This document shows, in pieces, positions 9,286 to 16,704 of a DNA stretch of 64,000 nucleotides. The position numbers and the translations under genes are program-made. The first letter of the stretch is position 1. Each line of letters opens with the position of its first letter. Under the pieces are notes generated by a model. It did no database searches and was not told the DNA's origin. It saw only the letters and a program-made list of their open reading frames with translations. Source of the DNA: PWQG01 sp040882255 (GTDB lineage Bacteria > Pseudomonadota > Gammaproteobacteria > Pseudomonadales > Pseudohongiellaceae); the NCBI GenBank assembly GCA_040882255.1, contig JBBEBP010000007.1, positions 102,503 to 166,502 on the forward strand. Direction: 5' to 3'.

Positions 9286-10717
9286 GCGACAACAGGGCAA
9301 AGCGTACACGGTGCCGGAAATGCGCCGTATCCACACCATCCATTTTATCGGGATTGGTGGTGCGGGCATGTGCGGTATTGCCGAAGTGCTGTTGAACCAG
9401 GGCTATCAGATTACCGGCTCCGATATACGCGAGTCCCAGGTAACCGGGCGGTTGGCTTCGCTGGGCGTCGGGATTTTCATCGGACATCAGGCCGGGAATG
9501 TCCGGGAAGCGGACGTGGTGGTCTACTCCAGCGCAATCGACCCGGACAACCCGGAGCTGCTTGCAGCCAGGGAGGCAGGGACACCGGCCATAGCGCGGGC
9601 TGAAATGCTGGCGGAGTTGATGCGTTACCGACATGCCGTGGCCATCGCCGGGACACACGGAAAGACCACAACGACCAGTCTGTGCGCATCGATTTTCGCG
9701 GAAGGCGGCCTGGATCCGACGTTTGTGATCGGAGGACGGCTTAACAGTGCCGGTGCCAACGCCGGGCTGGGAGAGAGCCGCTATCTGGTGGCGGAGGCCG
9801 ACGAGAGTGATGTGTCGTTCCTGCATCTGCAGCCGATGGTGGCAGTGGTCACCAATATTGAAGCGGACCACATGAGTGCCTACGACGGAGATTTCGAGAA
9901 GCTGAAGCGCTATTTCCTGGAATTCCTGCACAACCTGCCATTTTATGGTCTCGCTGTGTTGTGTATCGATGATCCGGTGGTGGCGGAGATACTGCCGCGT
10001 GTATCCCGTCCCGTGCTGACCTACGGGTTCTCGGAGCGCGCCGATTTCCGCATCAGCGGACTGGAGCAGCGCGAGCGCTACACCGGGTTCCGGGTGGAGC
10101 GCCCGGATGGTCTGCCACCGTTGTCCGTGAGTCTCAATATTCCCGGCCGTCACAATGCGTTGAATGCGACTGCGGCCATCGTGGTAGCCACCGATGAAGG
10201 CATAGCCGATGAGCATATCTGTGGCGCATTGAACCGCTTCGAGGGGGTGGGCCGTCGGTTCGAGATACAGGGCACCTTCCCGATCCGCGATGGCGAGGTC
10301 ATGTTGCTGGACGATTATGGCCACCACCCCAGTGAGGTACGGGCCACCATCGAGGCGCTGCGCGCTGGCTGGCCCGGGGCCCGCCTGGTGATGATCTACC
10401 AGCCCCACCGGTTTTCACGGACGCGGGACCTGTACGACGACTTCGTCAAGGTGCTGTCCGACGTGGATGTGCTACTGATGCTGGATGTGTATGCGGCCGG
10501 CGAGCCCAGCATACCCGGGGCGGATGCCCGCAGTCTTTGTGGCAGCATCCGGCAGCGCGGCAGGATCGACCCTATTTACGTGGAGAACGAGAACGAGGTG
10601 CAGCACGTGCTCACCGATGTGCTGAGGGATGGCGATATCGTCATTACGCAGGGTGCGGGCAGCGTGGGTGCGCTGGCCAGACGGCTGGGCAGTGAGGGGC
10701 TGGTGATTGATGAGTGA
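9272..10717 (+). CDS. murC: MurC, UDP-MurNAc:L-Ala ligase
   Basis: Cytoplasmic ligase adding the first stem-peptide residue, L-alanine, to UDP-MurNAc. About 481 residues. The N-terminal Rossmann motif FIGIGGAGMCGIAE is followed by the ATP loop AGTHGKTTTT near residue 127 and the C-terminal QPHRFSRTRDL motif. The open frame runs upstream to 9050, but that part lies inside murG and has no MurC-like sequence. I start at GTG 9272 because GGAGGT at 9261-9266 is 5 bp away; ATG 9278 is the alternative. It overlaps both murG and ddl. Confidence 0.95.
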   Translation: MAMDRRQQGKAYTVPEMRRIHTIHFIGIGGAGMCGIAEVLLNQGYQITGSDIRESQVTGRLASLGVGIFIGHQAGNVREADVVVYSSAIDPDNPELLAAREAGTPAIARAEMLAELMRYRHAVAIAGTHGKTTTTSLCASIFAEGGLDPTFVIGGRLNSAGANAGLGESRYLVAEADESDVSFLHLQPMVAVVTNIEADHMSAYDGDFEKLKRYFLEFLHNLPFYGLAVLCIDDPVVAEILPRVSRPVLTYGFSERADFRISGLEQRERYTGFRVERPDGLPPLSVSLNIPGRHNALNATAAIVVATDEGIADEHICGALNRFEGVGRRFEIQGTFPIRDGEVMLLDDYGHHPSEVRATIEALRAGWPGARLVMIYQPHRFSRTRDLYDDFVKVLSDVDVLLMLDVYAAGEPSIPGADARSLCGSIRQRGRIDPIYVENENEVQHVLTDVLRDGDIVITQGAGSVGALARRLGSEGLVIDE

Positions 10718-11630
10718 GACGGCACACAGAGTGGCGGTGTTGATGGGTGGACAGTCCGCCGAGCGTGAGATATCGCTGCTCAGCGGCCAGGCCGTGCTGG
10801 CGGCGCTGCAGGGTGCCGGAGTGGATGCCGTGGGTATCGATGCCGGCCCGGATCTGCCATGGCAACTGCGTGAGCAGAAAGTGGATCGTGTGTTCAATAT
10901 TCTGCATGGGCGCGGCGGTGAAGACGGCCAGGTACAGGGGCTACTGGAACTGATGGGCTTGCCCTATACCGGCAGCGGGGTGCTCGCTTCCGCGCTGGCC
11001 ATGGACAAGGTGCGCAGCAAGCAGCTGTGGCAGTCGGCCGGACTCCCCACCCCGGAATGTGCGGTGCTGGTTGAGGGTACCGACTGGGAGGCGTTGATCG
11101 ATAACTGTGCGGAGATGGTGGTCAAGCCGGTGCATGAAGGGTCGAGCATTGGCATGTACATGGTGGACTCGGCCGCGTCTCTCGAGAAGGCCTGGCATGC
11201 AGCCAGGGCCTTTGACACTGCCGTGATGGCCGAGCGGCGTGTCCGCGGTCCCGAGTATACCGTGGCGATTCTGGACGGTGAGGTTCTGCCGCCCATCGAG
11301 CTGGCCACTGATCGGGAATTCTACACCTATGAAGCCAAGTATATAGACAACGACACACGGTACCAGTGTCCCGCAGATTTGACGGAGGGAGAGAGTGGAC
11401 AACTGACGGATCTGTGCCTGAAGGCGTTCCAGGTGCTGGGCTGCCGGGCCTGGGGGCGAGTGGATGTGATGCGTGACCCGGACGGGCAGTTTCAGCTCCT
11501 GGAGATCAACACGGTGCCGGGTATGACAGACCACAGCCTGGTCCCGATCGCAGCCCGGCAGGCGGGTATGACATTCGAGGATCTGGTGTTGAGGATACTG
11601 GAAAGCGCGGAGGTGACAGCGCAGCGATGA
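10710..11630 (+). CDS. ddl: Ddl, D-alanine--D-alanine ligase
   Basis: Cytoplasmic ATP-grasp ligase making the D-Ala-D-Ala dipeptide used by MurF. 306 residues from ATG 10710; an in-frame TTG at 10707 is less likely. Motifs include VLMGGQSAEREISLLSG at the N terminus, KPVHEGSSIGM in the ATP-grasp domain and LLEINTVPGMTDHS with metal ligands near the C terminus. The start overlaps the murC stop by 8 bp and the end overlaps ftsQ by 4 bp, as in other gammaproteobacterial dcw clusters. Confidence 0.96.
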   Translation: MSETAHRVAVLMGGQSAEREISLLSGQAVLAALQGAGVDAVGIDAGPDLPWQLREQKVDRVFNILHGRGGEDGQVQGLLELMGLPYTGSGVLASALAMDKVRSKQLWQSAGLPTPECAVLVEGTDWEALIDNCAEMVVKPVHEGSSIGMYMVDSAASLEKAWHAARAFDTAVMAERRVRGPEYTVAILDGEVLPPIELATDREFYTYEAKYIDNDTRYQCPADLTEGESGQLTDLCLKAFQVLGCRAWGRVDVMRDPDGQFQLLEINTVPGMTDHSLVPIAARQAGMTFEDLVLRILESAEVTAQR

Positions 11631-12580
11631 CGGCGGTAAAGCGTGACAGGAAGGCCAATGTGTCCTTCTCGGCCTACAGCGGCGCAGGCGATATCCCCGA
11701 GGATTTCGCGTCCATGAGTGCTGTGGGTGCGGAACGCGAAGCACCCGCTTCGCACGGCGGGCGCGCGCCGGCCGGCAGGGGGCGGCTGCTGATGCTGTTG
11801 GCCGTGCTGGGCGTGACGCTGTCGCTGGCCTGGCAGCAGTACGGTGACAGCGCCGCCGGTCTGTTGGCGGAGCACGTCAGCCTGCCAGCCGTGCAATGGC
11901 CTGACCGTCTGCTGCCGGAAGGTCCCTGGCTGGACCGGCCGTTCCGCTCGGCCCGCATCGATACGCCCCTGTCCCGGCTTCGGGAAGATGAGATCCGGGC
12001 GGTGCTGGCCGGTCACCTCGATCACGGGTTTTTCAGCCTGGACGTGGAAATGCTCAAACAGGAGCTGCAGCGCCATCCGTGGATCAGCCGGGCTTCAGTG
12101 CGCCGGGTATGGCCGGACGGCCTGAGCGTCTCCGTATACGAACACCGCCCGATTGCCCGCTGGGGCGATGAGGGCCTGATCAACCTGCAGGGAGAAATCT
12201 TTGGTGTCGGCGACCTGCGCGATACCGCGTCACTGCCCCGTCTGGACGGGCCATCTGACAGTCCGGGCGAGGTCATGCGTCAGTACCAGCAGTTCAGTCA
12301 GATGCTGCAGCCTGCCGGGCTGCGCATCAGCGAGTTGACCCTGGCGCCCCGTGGTGGCTGGCACCTGGCGCTGGAGACGGGGACAGAGATCAACGTCGGA
12401 AGGGACGCGTTGGCAGAGCGGTTGCAGCGCTTCCTGGCGCTGTACCAACAGGAATGGCAGCACGATGATCGACCGCTGCAGAGCGTGGACCTGCGCTACA
12501 ACAGTGGGCTGGCCGTGCGGTTTGGCGAGCCGGCCGGTGAATCCGTCGCGGCATTGAGTCAGGGGAGCGCAAGTGAATAA
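11627..12580 (+). CDS. ftsQ: FtsQ, bitopic division protein
   Basis: Divisome scaffold linking cytoplasmic and periplasmic division proteins through FtsL and FtsB. 317 residues, longer than the E. coli protein because of a roughly 50-residue cytoplasmic tail. One membrane helix lies at about residues 53-70. A POTRA domain follows (from LREDEIRAVLAGHLDHGFF through HPWISRASVRRVWPDGL) and then the FtsQ beta domain. It overlaps ddl (ATGA) and is followed by ftsA. Confidence 0.93.
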   Translation: MTAVKRDRKANVSFSAYSGAGDIPEDFASMSAVGAEREAPASHGGRAPAGRGRLLMLLAVLGVTLSLAWQQYGDSAAGLLAEHVSLPAVQWPDRLLPEGPWLDRPFRSARIDTPLSRLREDEIRAVLAGHLDHGFFSLDVEMLKQELQRHPWISRASVRRVWPDGLSVSVYEHRPIARWGDEGLINLQGEIFGVGDLRDTASLPRLDGPSDSPGEVMRQYQQFSQMLQPAGLRISELTLAPRGGWHLALETGTEINVGRDALAERLQRFLALYQQEWQHDDRPLQSVDLRYNSGLAVRFGEPAGESVAALSQGSASE

Positions 12581-12607
12581 ACCGATGGAATGTGGAGTGC
12601 CTGTGCA

Positions 12608-13846
12608 ATGAGTACGGCAAACAGCAACAACAAGATGATCGTGGGCCTGGACATCGGGACATCCAAGGTGGTGGCCATTGTCGGCGACATCAAGGAAGAC
12701 GGCAATCTCGATGTCGTGGGTATCGGCAGTCACCGTTCCCGAGGTTTGAAGAAGGGCACGGTGGTCAATATCGAGTCCACTGTGGAATCGATCCAGCGGG
12801 CGGTGGAAGAGGCCGAGCTGATGGCCGGCTGCCAGATCCAGTCCGTGTACGCCGGCATAGCAGGTAGCCATATCCGTAGCATGAACTCGCACGGCATCGT
12901 GGCGATCCGTGATGGTGAGGTGACGCGGGCGGATATCGACCGGGTCATCGACGCGGCCCAGGCCGTGGCCATCCCGGCGGACCAGAAGGTGCTGCACATC
13001 CTGCCCCAGGAATACATCATCGATTCCCAGGAGGGGGTCAAGGAGCCGCTGGGCATGTCCGGCGTGCGCCTGGAGGCGAAAGTACATCTGATTACCTGCG
13101 CCATCAATGCCGTCCAGAACATCGAAAAATGCATCAAACGCTGCGGACTGCAGACCGAGGAAATCATTCTGGAACAACTGGCATCCAGTTATTCCGTGCT
13201 GACAGAGGATGAGCGCGAGCTGGGTGTGTGCCTGGTGGACATCGGCGGTGGCACAACGGATATTGCGGTGTTCACCGGAGGCGCCATACGTCACACGGGT
13301 GTCATTCCCATTGCGGGTGACCAGGTCACCAATGACATCGCGATGGCTCTGCGCACACCCACTGATAATGCCGAAGAACTGAAGATCAAGTATGCCTGTG
13401 CACTGACACAGCTGGCCAGCCCGGACGAGACTATCCAGGTGCCGAGCGTCGGGGAACGCCCGGCCCGGGAGCTGTCGCGACAGTCGCTGGCCGAAGTGGT
13501 CGAACCCCGTTATGACGAGTTGTTCACGCTCATCAGGGCGGAGCTGCAGCGCAGTGGTTTCGAGGAGCTGCTGGCGGCAGGCATCGTACTGACCGGCGGC
13601 ACGAGCAAGATGGAAGGCGTCGTGGAGCTGGCCGAAGAGGTGTTCCACATGCCGGTGCGTATTGGCGCACCACAGCGCAGCCGGGGACTTTCCGACATTG
13701 TGCGCAACCCGATTTATGCCACCGGTGTCGGTCTGCTGATCTACGGCATGCGTCATCACCGGGACAGAGGAGAGGTGAGACCGGGACGGGAGCCCCGCGT
13801 CAACCTGATGGAAAGGGTAAAGAACTGGTTCAGGAATAATTTTTAA
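12608..13846 (+). CDS. ftsA: FtsA, actin-like FtsZ membrane tether
   Basis: Actin-fold ATPase that anchors FtsZ to the inner membrane and recruits late division proteins. 412 residues. Phosphate-binding motifs LDIGTSKV and DIGGGTTD, and adenosine motif TGGTSKMEG, are present. The protein ends in a basic amphipathic helix (NLMERVKNWFRNNF) that serves as the membrane-targeting sequence. ATG 12608 is chosen; an in-frame ATG at 12590 would add six residues (MWSACA) not typical of FtsA. Confidence 0.96.
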   Translation: MSTANSNNKMIVGLDIGTSKVVAIVGDIKEDGNLDVVGIGSHRSRGLKKGTVVNIESTVESIQRAVEEAELMAGCQIQSVYAGIAGSHIRSMNSHGIVAIRDGEVTRADIDRVIDAAQAVAIPADQKVLHILPQEYIIDSQEGVKEPLGMSGVRLEAKVHLITCAINAVQNIEKCIKRCGLQTEEIILEQLASSYSVLTEDERELGVCLVDIGGGTTDIAVFTGGAIRHTGVIPIAGDQVTNDIAMALRTPTDNAEELKIKYACALTQLASPDETIQVPSVGERPARELSRQSLAEVVEPRYDELFTLIRAELQRSGFEELLAAGIVLTGGTSKMEGVVELAEEVFHMPVRIGAPQRSRGLSDIVRNPIYATGVGLLIYGMRHHRDRGEVRPGREPRVNLMERVKNWFRNNF

Positions 13847-13892
13847 CGATCAATTAATAATCTGTTTTGTCTGTGACAAATGAGGGGGAAGT

Positions 13893-15077
13893 ATGTTTGA
13901 ACTCGTCGATAGCGTGCCGCAAAACGCAGTGATAAAAGTTGTCGGAGTCGGTGGTGGTGGTGGCAACGCCGTGAGCCACATGATTGCCAACCATGTGGAT
14001 GGAGTGGACTTTGTCTGCGCCAACACGGATGCCCAGGCGCTGAATAACCTGAAAGCGAAGACCCTGCTGCAGATGGGCAGCACGGTGACCAAGGGACTGG
14101 GTGCCGGGGCCAATCCGGATATCGGCCGGCAGTCCGCGCTGGAAGACCGTGACGAGATCGCGGAGATTCTTTCCGGGGCCGATATGGTGTTCATCACCGC
14201 CGGTATGGGTGGTGGTACGGGCACCGGTGCGGCGCCCATTTTTGCCGAAGTGGCCCGGGAGCTGGGTATTCTGACAGTGGCTGTGGTGACGCGGCCGTTT
14301 CCCTTTGAAGGCAAGAAGCGTTCGAAGATCGCCGATGCCGGTATCGCGGAGTTGTCGGAATACGTGGATTCCCTGATCACCATTCCCAATGAGAAGTTGC
14401 TGGATGTTCTGGGCAAGAACGCATCGCTGCTGGAGGCCTTCAAGGCAGCCAACGATGTATTGCTGGGAGCCGTCAAGGGGATAGCGGACCTCATCATCCG
14501 GCCGGGTATGATCAACGTGGACTTCGCGGATGTGCGCACGGTGATGTCCGAGATGGGCATGGCCATGATGGGTACAGGCTACGCTTCCGGTGAGAACCGT
14601 GCCCGGGAGGCGGCCGAGGCGGCCATCTGCAGTCCGCTGCTGGAAGATGTCAATCTACATGGTGCTCGCGGCATTCTGGTGAACATCACCGCAGGCGAGA
14701 ACCTGTCCCTGGGAGAGTTCTCCGAGGTCGGGGATACCGTCGGCGAGTTTGCGTCCGATGATGCCACAGTTGTGGTGGGTACCGTCATCGACGAGACCCT
14801 GGGCGACGAGATCCACGTCACTGTCGTGGCGACCGGTCTGGGTGAACGCAAGGCGGTTGATCGACCCACCAAGGTGGTGGACAACACCAGGGAGCAGGCC
14901 GTTGTTGCCGATTATCGGGGTATGGACCGGCCCACTCAGGTGCGTCGACGTGAAGCGGCCGCCAGTGCCCGTCCCCGTCCCGGTATGGACCAGGGCGGAC
15001 TGGCGCGGGCCGTGGGCTCGGATGCGGATATGGATTATCTGGATATTCCGGCCTTCCTGCGTCGTCAGGCTGATTGA
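13893..15077 (+). CDS. ftsZ: FtsZ, tubulin-like division GTPase
   Basis: Forms the cytokinetic Z-ring. 394 residues. The tubulin signature GGGTGTGAAP lies near residues 105-114 and the T7-loop region NVDFADVR is present. The conserved C-terminal peptide (YLDIPAFLRRQAD), which binds FtsA and ZipA, follows a variable linker rich in Arg, Pro and Ala. A strong GAGGGGGA ribosome site sits just upstream, in a 46-bp A/T-richer gap after ftsA. Confidence 0.98.
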   Translation: MFELVDSVPQNAVIKVVGVGGGGGNAVSHMIANHVDGVDFVCANTDAQALNNLKAKTLLQMGSTVTKGLGAGANPDIGRQSALEDRDEIAEILSGADMVFITAGMGGGTGTGAAPIFAEVARELGILTVAVVTRPFPFEGKKRSKIADAGIAELSEYVDSLITIPNEKLLDVLGKNASLLEAFKAANDVLLGAVKGIADLIIRPGMINVDFADVRTVMSEMGMAMMGTGYASGENRAREAAEAAICSPLLEDVNLHGARGILVNITAGENLSLGEFSEVGDTVGEFASDDATVVVGTVIDETLGDEIHVTVVATGLGERKAVDRPTKVVDNTREQAVVADYRGMDRPTQVRRREAAASARPRPGMDQGGLARAVGSDADMDYLDIPAFLRRQAD

Positions 15078-15097
15078 GGGGGCGGAGCTGCCGTTTA

Positions 15098-15126
15098 TTG
15101 GGTTCTAACCCGATATTTGCTATGCT
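15098..15126 (+). promoter_or_regulatory. Candidate sigma-70 promoter for lpxC
   Basis: TTGGGT at 15098-15103 and TATGCT at 15121-15126 are separated by 17 bp in the only A/T-richer part of the 100-bp ftsZ-lpxC gap. A short inverted repeat, GGGTTCTAACCC, overlaps the -35 side. This is a motif match by eye, not a mapped start. Confidence 0.4.
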
Positions 15127-15177
15127 TCGCCAGATAAGTCTGCCGGTTCGCCGGCTCAATGCGGGAAACGTGCTGAA

Positions 15178-16089
15178 ATGCTGAAACAGAGAACGCTCAA
15201 GAACGTCATACGGGCCACCGGCGTGGGGCTCCACACGGGCGAAAAGGTCTATCTGACCTTGCGCCCGGCCCCGGCCGATACGGGCATCATATTCGTTCGA
15301 ACGGATCTCGAACCACAAGTCGAAATTCCTGCCATGGCGCACCTGGTTGGTGACACCACCTTGTCAACCACGCTGATCAAGGAGGGTGTGCGGATAGCCA
15401 CCATCGAACACCTGATGTCGGCCATGTCCGGACTGGGCATCGACAATGCCTATGTGGAAGTCAGCGCGGCCGAGGTGCCGATCATGGATGGCAGCGCGGG
15501 TCCTTTCGTCTTTCTGATCCAGTCCGCTGGTATCGAGGAGCAGGAAGCACCCAAGCAGTTCATCCGGATTACCCGGACTCTGAAGCTGGAAGAAGACGAC
15601 AAGTGGGTCAGCCTGGAGCCATTCAACGGCTTCAAGGTCAGCTACACGCTGCTTTATGATCATCCGGTATACCGGCGCTACACCAAGTCGGCCACCATCG
15701 ATTTCTCCAGTACCTCCTTCGTCAAGGAAGTGAGCCGGGCCCGCACCTTCGGTTTCATGCATGAGTTCGAGGAGCTGCGTAATCGCAACCTGGCCCTGGG
15801 TGCCAGCATGGACAATGCGATTGCCGTCGGGGATTACAAGGTACTCAACGAGGACGGTCTGCGGTACGAGGATGAGTTCGTCAAACACAAGATCCTGGAC
15901 TCCATCGGTGACCTGTATCTGCTGGGACGCAGCCTGATTGGCGAGTTCAAGGGGCACAAGTCGGGGCATGCACTGAACAATGCACTGCTGCGTTCGCTGC
16001 AGGCGAATCCGGATGCCTGGGAACTGGTGAGTTTCGATTCGGAGAAAAGCGTCCCCATTTCCTACATGAAGCCGGGTCTGGCGGCCTGA
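15178..16089 (+). CDS. lpxC: LpxC, UDP-3-O-acyl-GlcNAc deacetylase
   Basis: Zinc enzyme catalysing the committed step of lipid A synthesis in the cytoplasm. 303 residues. The metal and catalytic positions are visible: IEHLMSAMSG (zinc His), HKILDSIGD (zinc His and Asp) and GHKSGHALNNALL (catalytic His). It is the last dcw-linked gene, and a candidate promoter in its leader suggests partly independent expression. Confidence 0.97.
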   Translation: MLKQRTLKNVIRATGVGLHTGEKVYLTLRPAPADTGIIFVRTDLEPQVEIPAMAHLVGDTTLSTTLIKEGVRIATIEHLMSAMSGLGIDNAYVEVSAAEVPIMDGSAGPFVFLIQSAGIEEQEAPKQFIRITRTLKLEEDDKWVSLEPFNGFKVSYTLLYDHPVYRRYTKSATIDFSSTSFVKEVSRARTFGFMHEFEELRNRNLALGASMDNAIAVGDYKVLNEDGLRYEDEFVKHKILDSIGDLYLLGRSLIGEFKGHKSGHALNNALLRSLQANPDAWELVSFDSEKSVPISYMKPGLAA

Positions 16090-16100
16090 GGTGATATCCC

Positions 16101-16122
16101 GGTAGCTGATGGGTAGCTGATG
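16101..16122 (+). repeat. 11-bp tandem duplication at a start codon
   Basis: GGTAGCTGATG occurs twice in direct tandem (16101-16111 and 16112-16122). The ATG of the second copy is the start codon of the following small gene, so either ATG could be used, although only 16120 is in the coding frame. Confidence 0.8.
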
Positions 16123-16563
16123 AAAGTCATTCTGGTCAATGAACGCCTCGGGCACACCCGCACCTATGTCATCAAGGGCTGGCTGAAGGGCGTGCTGTCC
16201 CTCTGTCTGCTGGGCGCGCCAGTCGCATTGGGTTATCTTGGCTACCAGCTTTCCCTGCAGCAGACCGGCCCCGGACAAGCGGCGCCCTACGATGCAGCGG
16301 TCCATCACTCGCTGCGGGGGGCGCCCGGTCCGGCCGAGTTGCAGTTGTCCGACCGCGATGCCGTCGTTCCGGTCCCCGTCGCACCCCGGTCCGCCGGGGA
16401 CTGGTCTTCCGGCCTGGCCGACAGCCGAATGATTCCAGTGGCCGCCCTGAAGCTGTCGACCGCCGCACCAGCGGCTCACTATCCGGTGCAACCTGCCCGT
16501 CATCTGTTCCGTAATGGCCGCTCCGTCGACCCGGCCTCCTATCAGCGGCGCGTCTACAGCTGA
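16120..16563 (+). CDS. Small single-pass membrane protein between lpxC and secA, possible peptidase remnant
   Basis: 147 residues of unknown function. A basic N terminus (VNERLGHTRTYVIKGW) is followed by one membrane helix at about residues 24-45, then a Pro/Ala-rich extracytoplasmic tail. In related bacteria this slot often holds an M23-family (LytM-like) peptidase with a similar MKVI-type start; I see no HxH or other zinc motif here, so if homologous it is only the N-terminal part. The tail ends RRVYS. Function not assigned; the reading frame is open and starts well, so it is probably translated. Confidence 0.6.
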   Translation: MKVILVNERLGHTRTYVIKGWLKGVLSLCLLGAPVALGYLGYQLSLQQTGPGQAAPYDAAVHHSLRGAPGPAELQLSDRDAVVPVPVAPRSAGDWSSGLADSRMIPVAALKLSTAAPAAHYPVQPARHLFRNGRSVDPASYQRRVYS

Positions 16564-16644
16564 GCCTGCCTGCCGATGCAGGTCCATCCTGCATTGTATG
16601 ACCTTCGAACGTGGAACGCCCCGCCCGAAGCCGGCAATCGCCGA

Positions 16645-16672
16645 TTGACAGGTGCAGGGGCCGCCCGATACC
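16645..16672 (+). promoter_or_regulatory. Candidate promoter for secA
   Basis: A perfect TTGACA at 16645-16650 is followed after 16 bp by GATACC (16667-16672), about 35 bp before the secA ATG. The -10 match is weak (three of six), so this is tentative. Confidence 0.3.
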
Positions 16673-16704
16673 GAACCCTACAGACTGACGGTAAGCAGAA
16701 CATC

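Noticed and set aside
16576..16704. 43-residue extension of SecA
   Set aside because: Not similar to SecA; SecA homology starts at MSTKVLTRIFG, base 16705.
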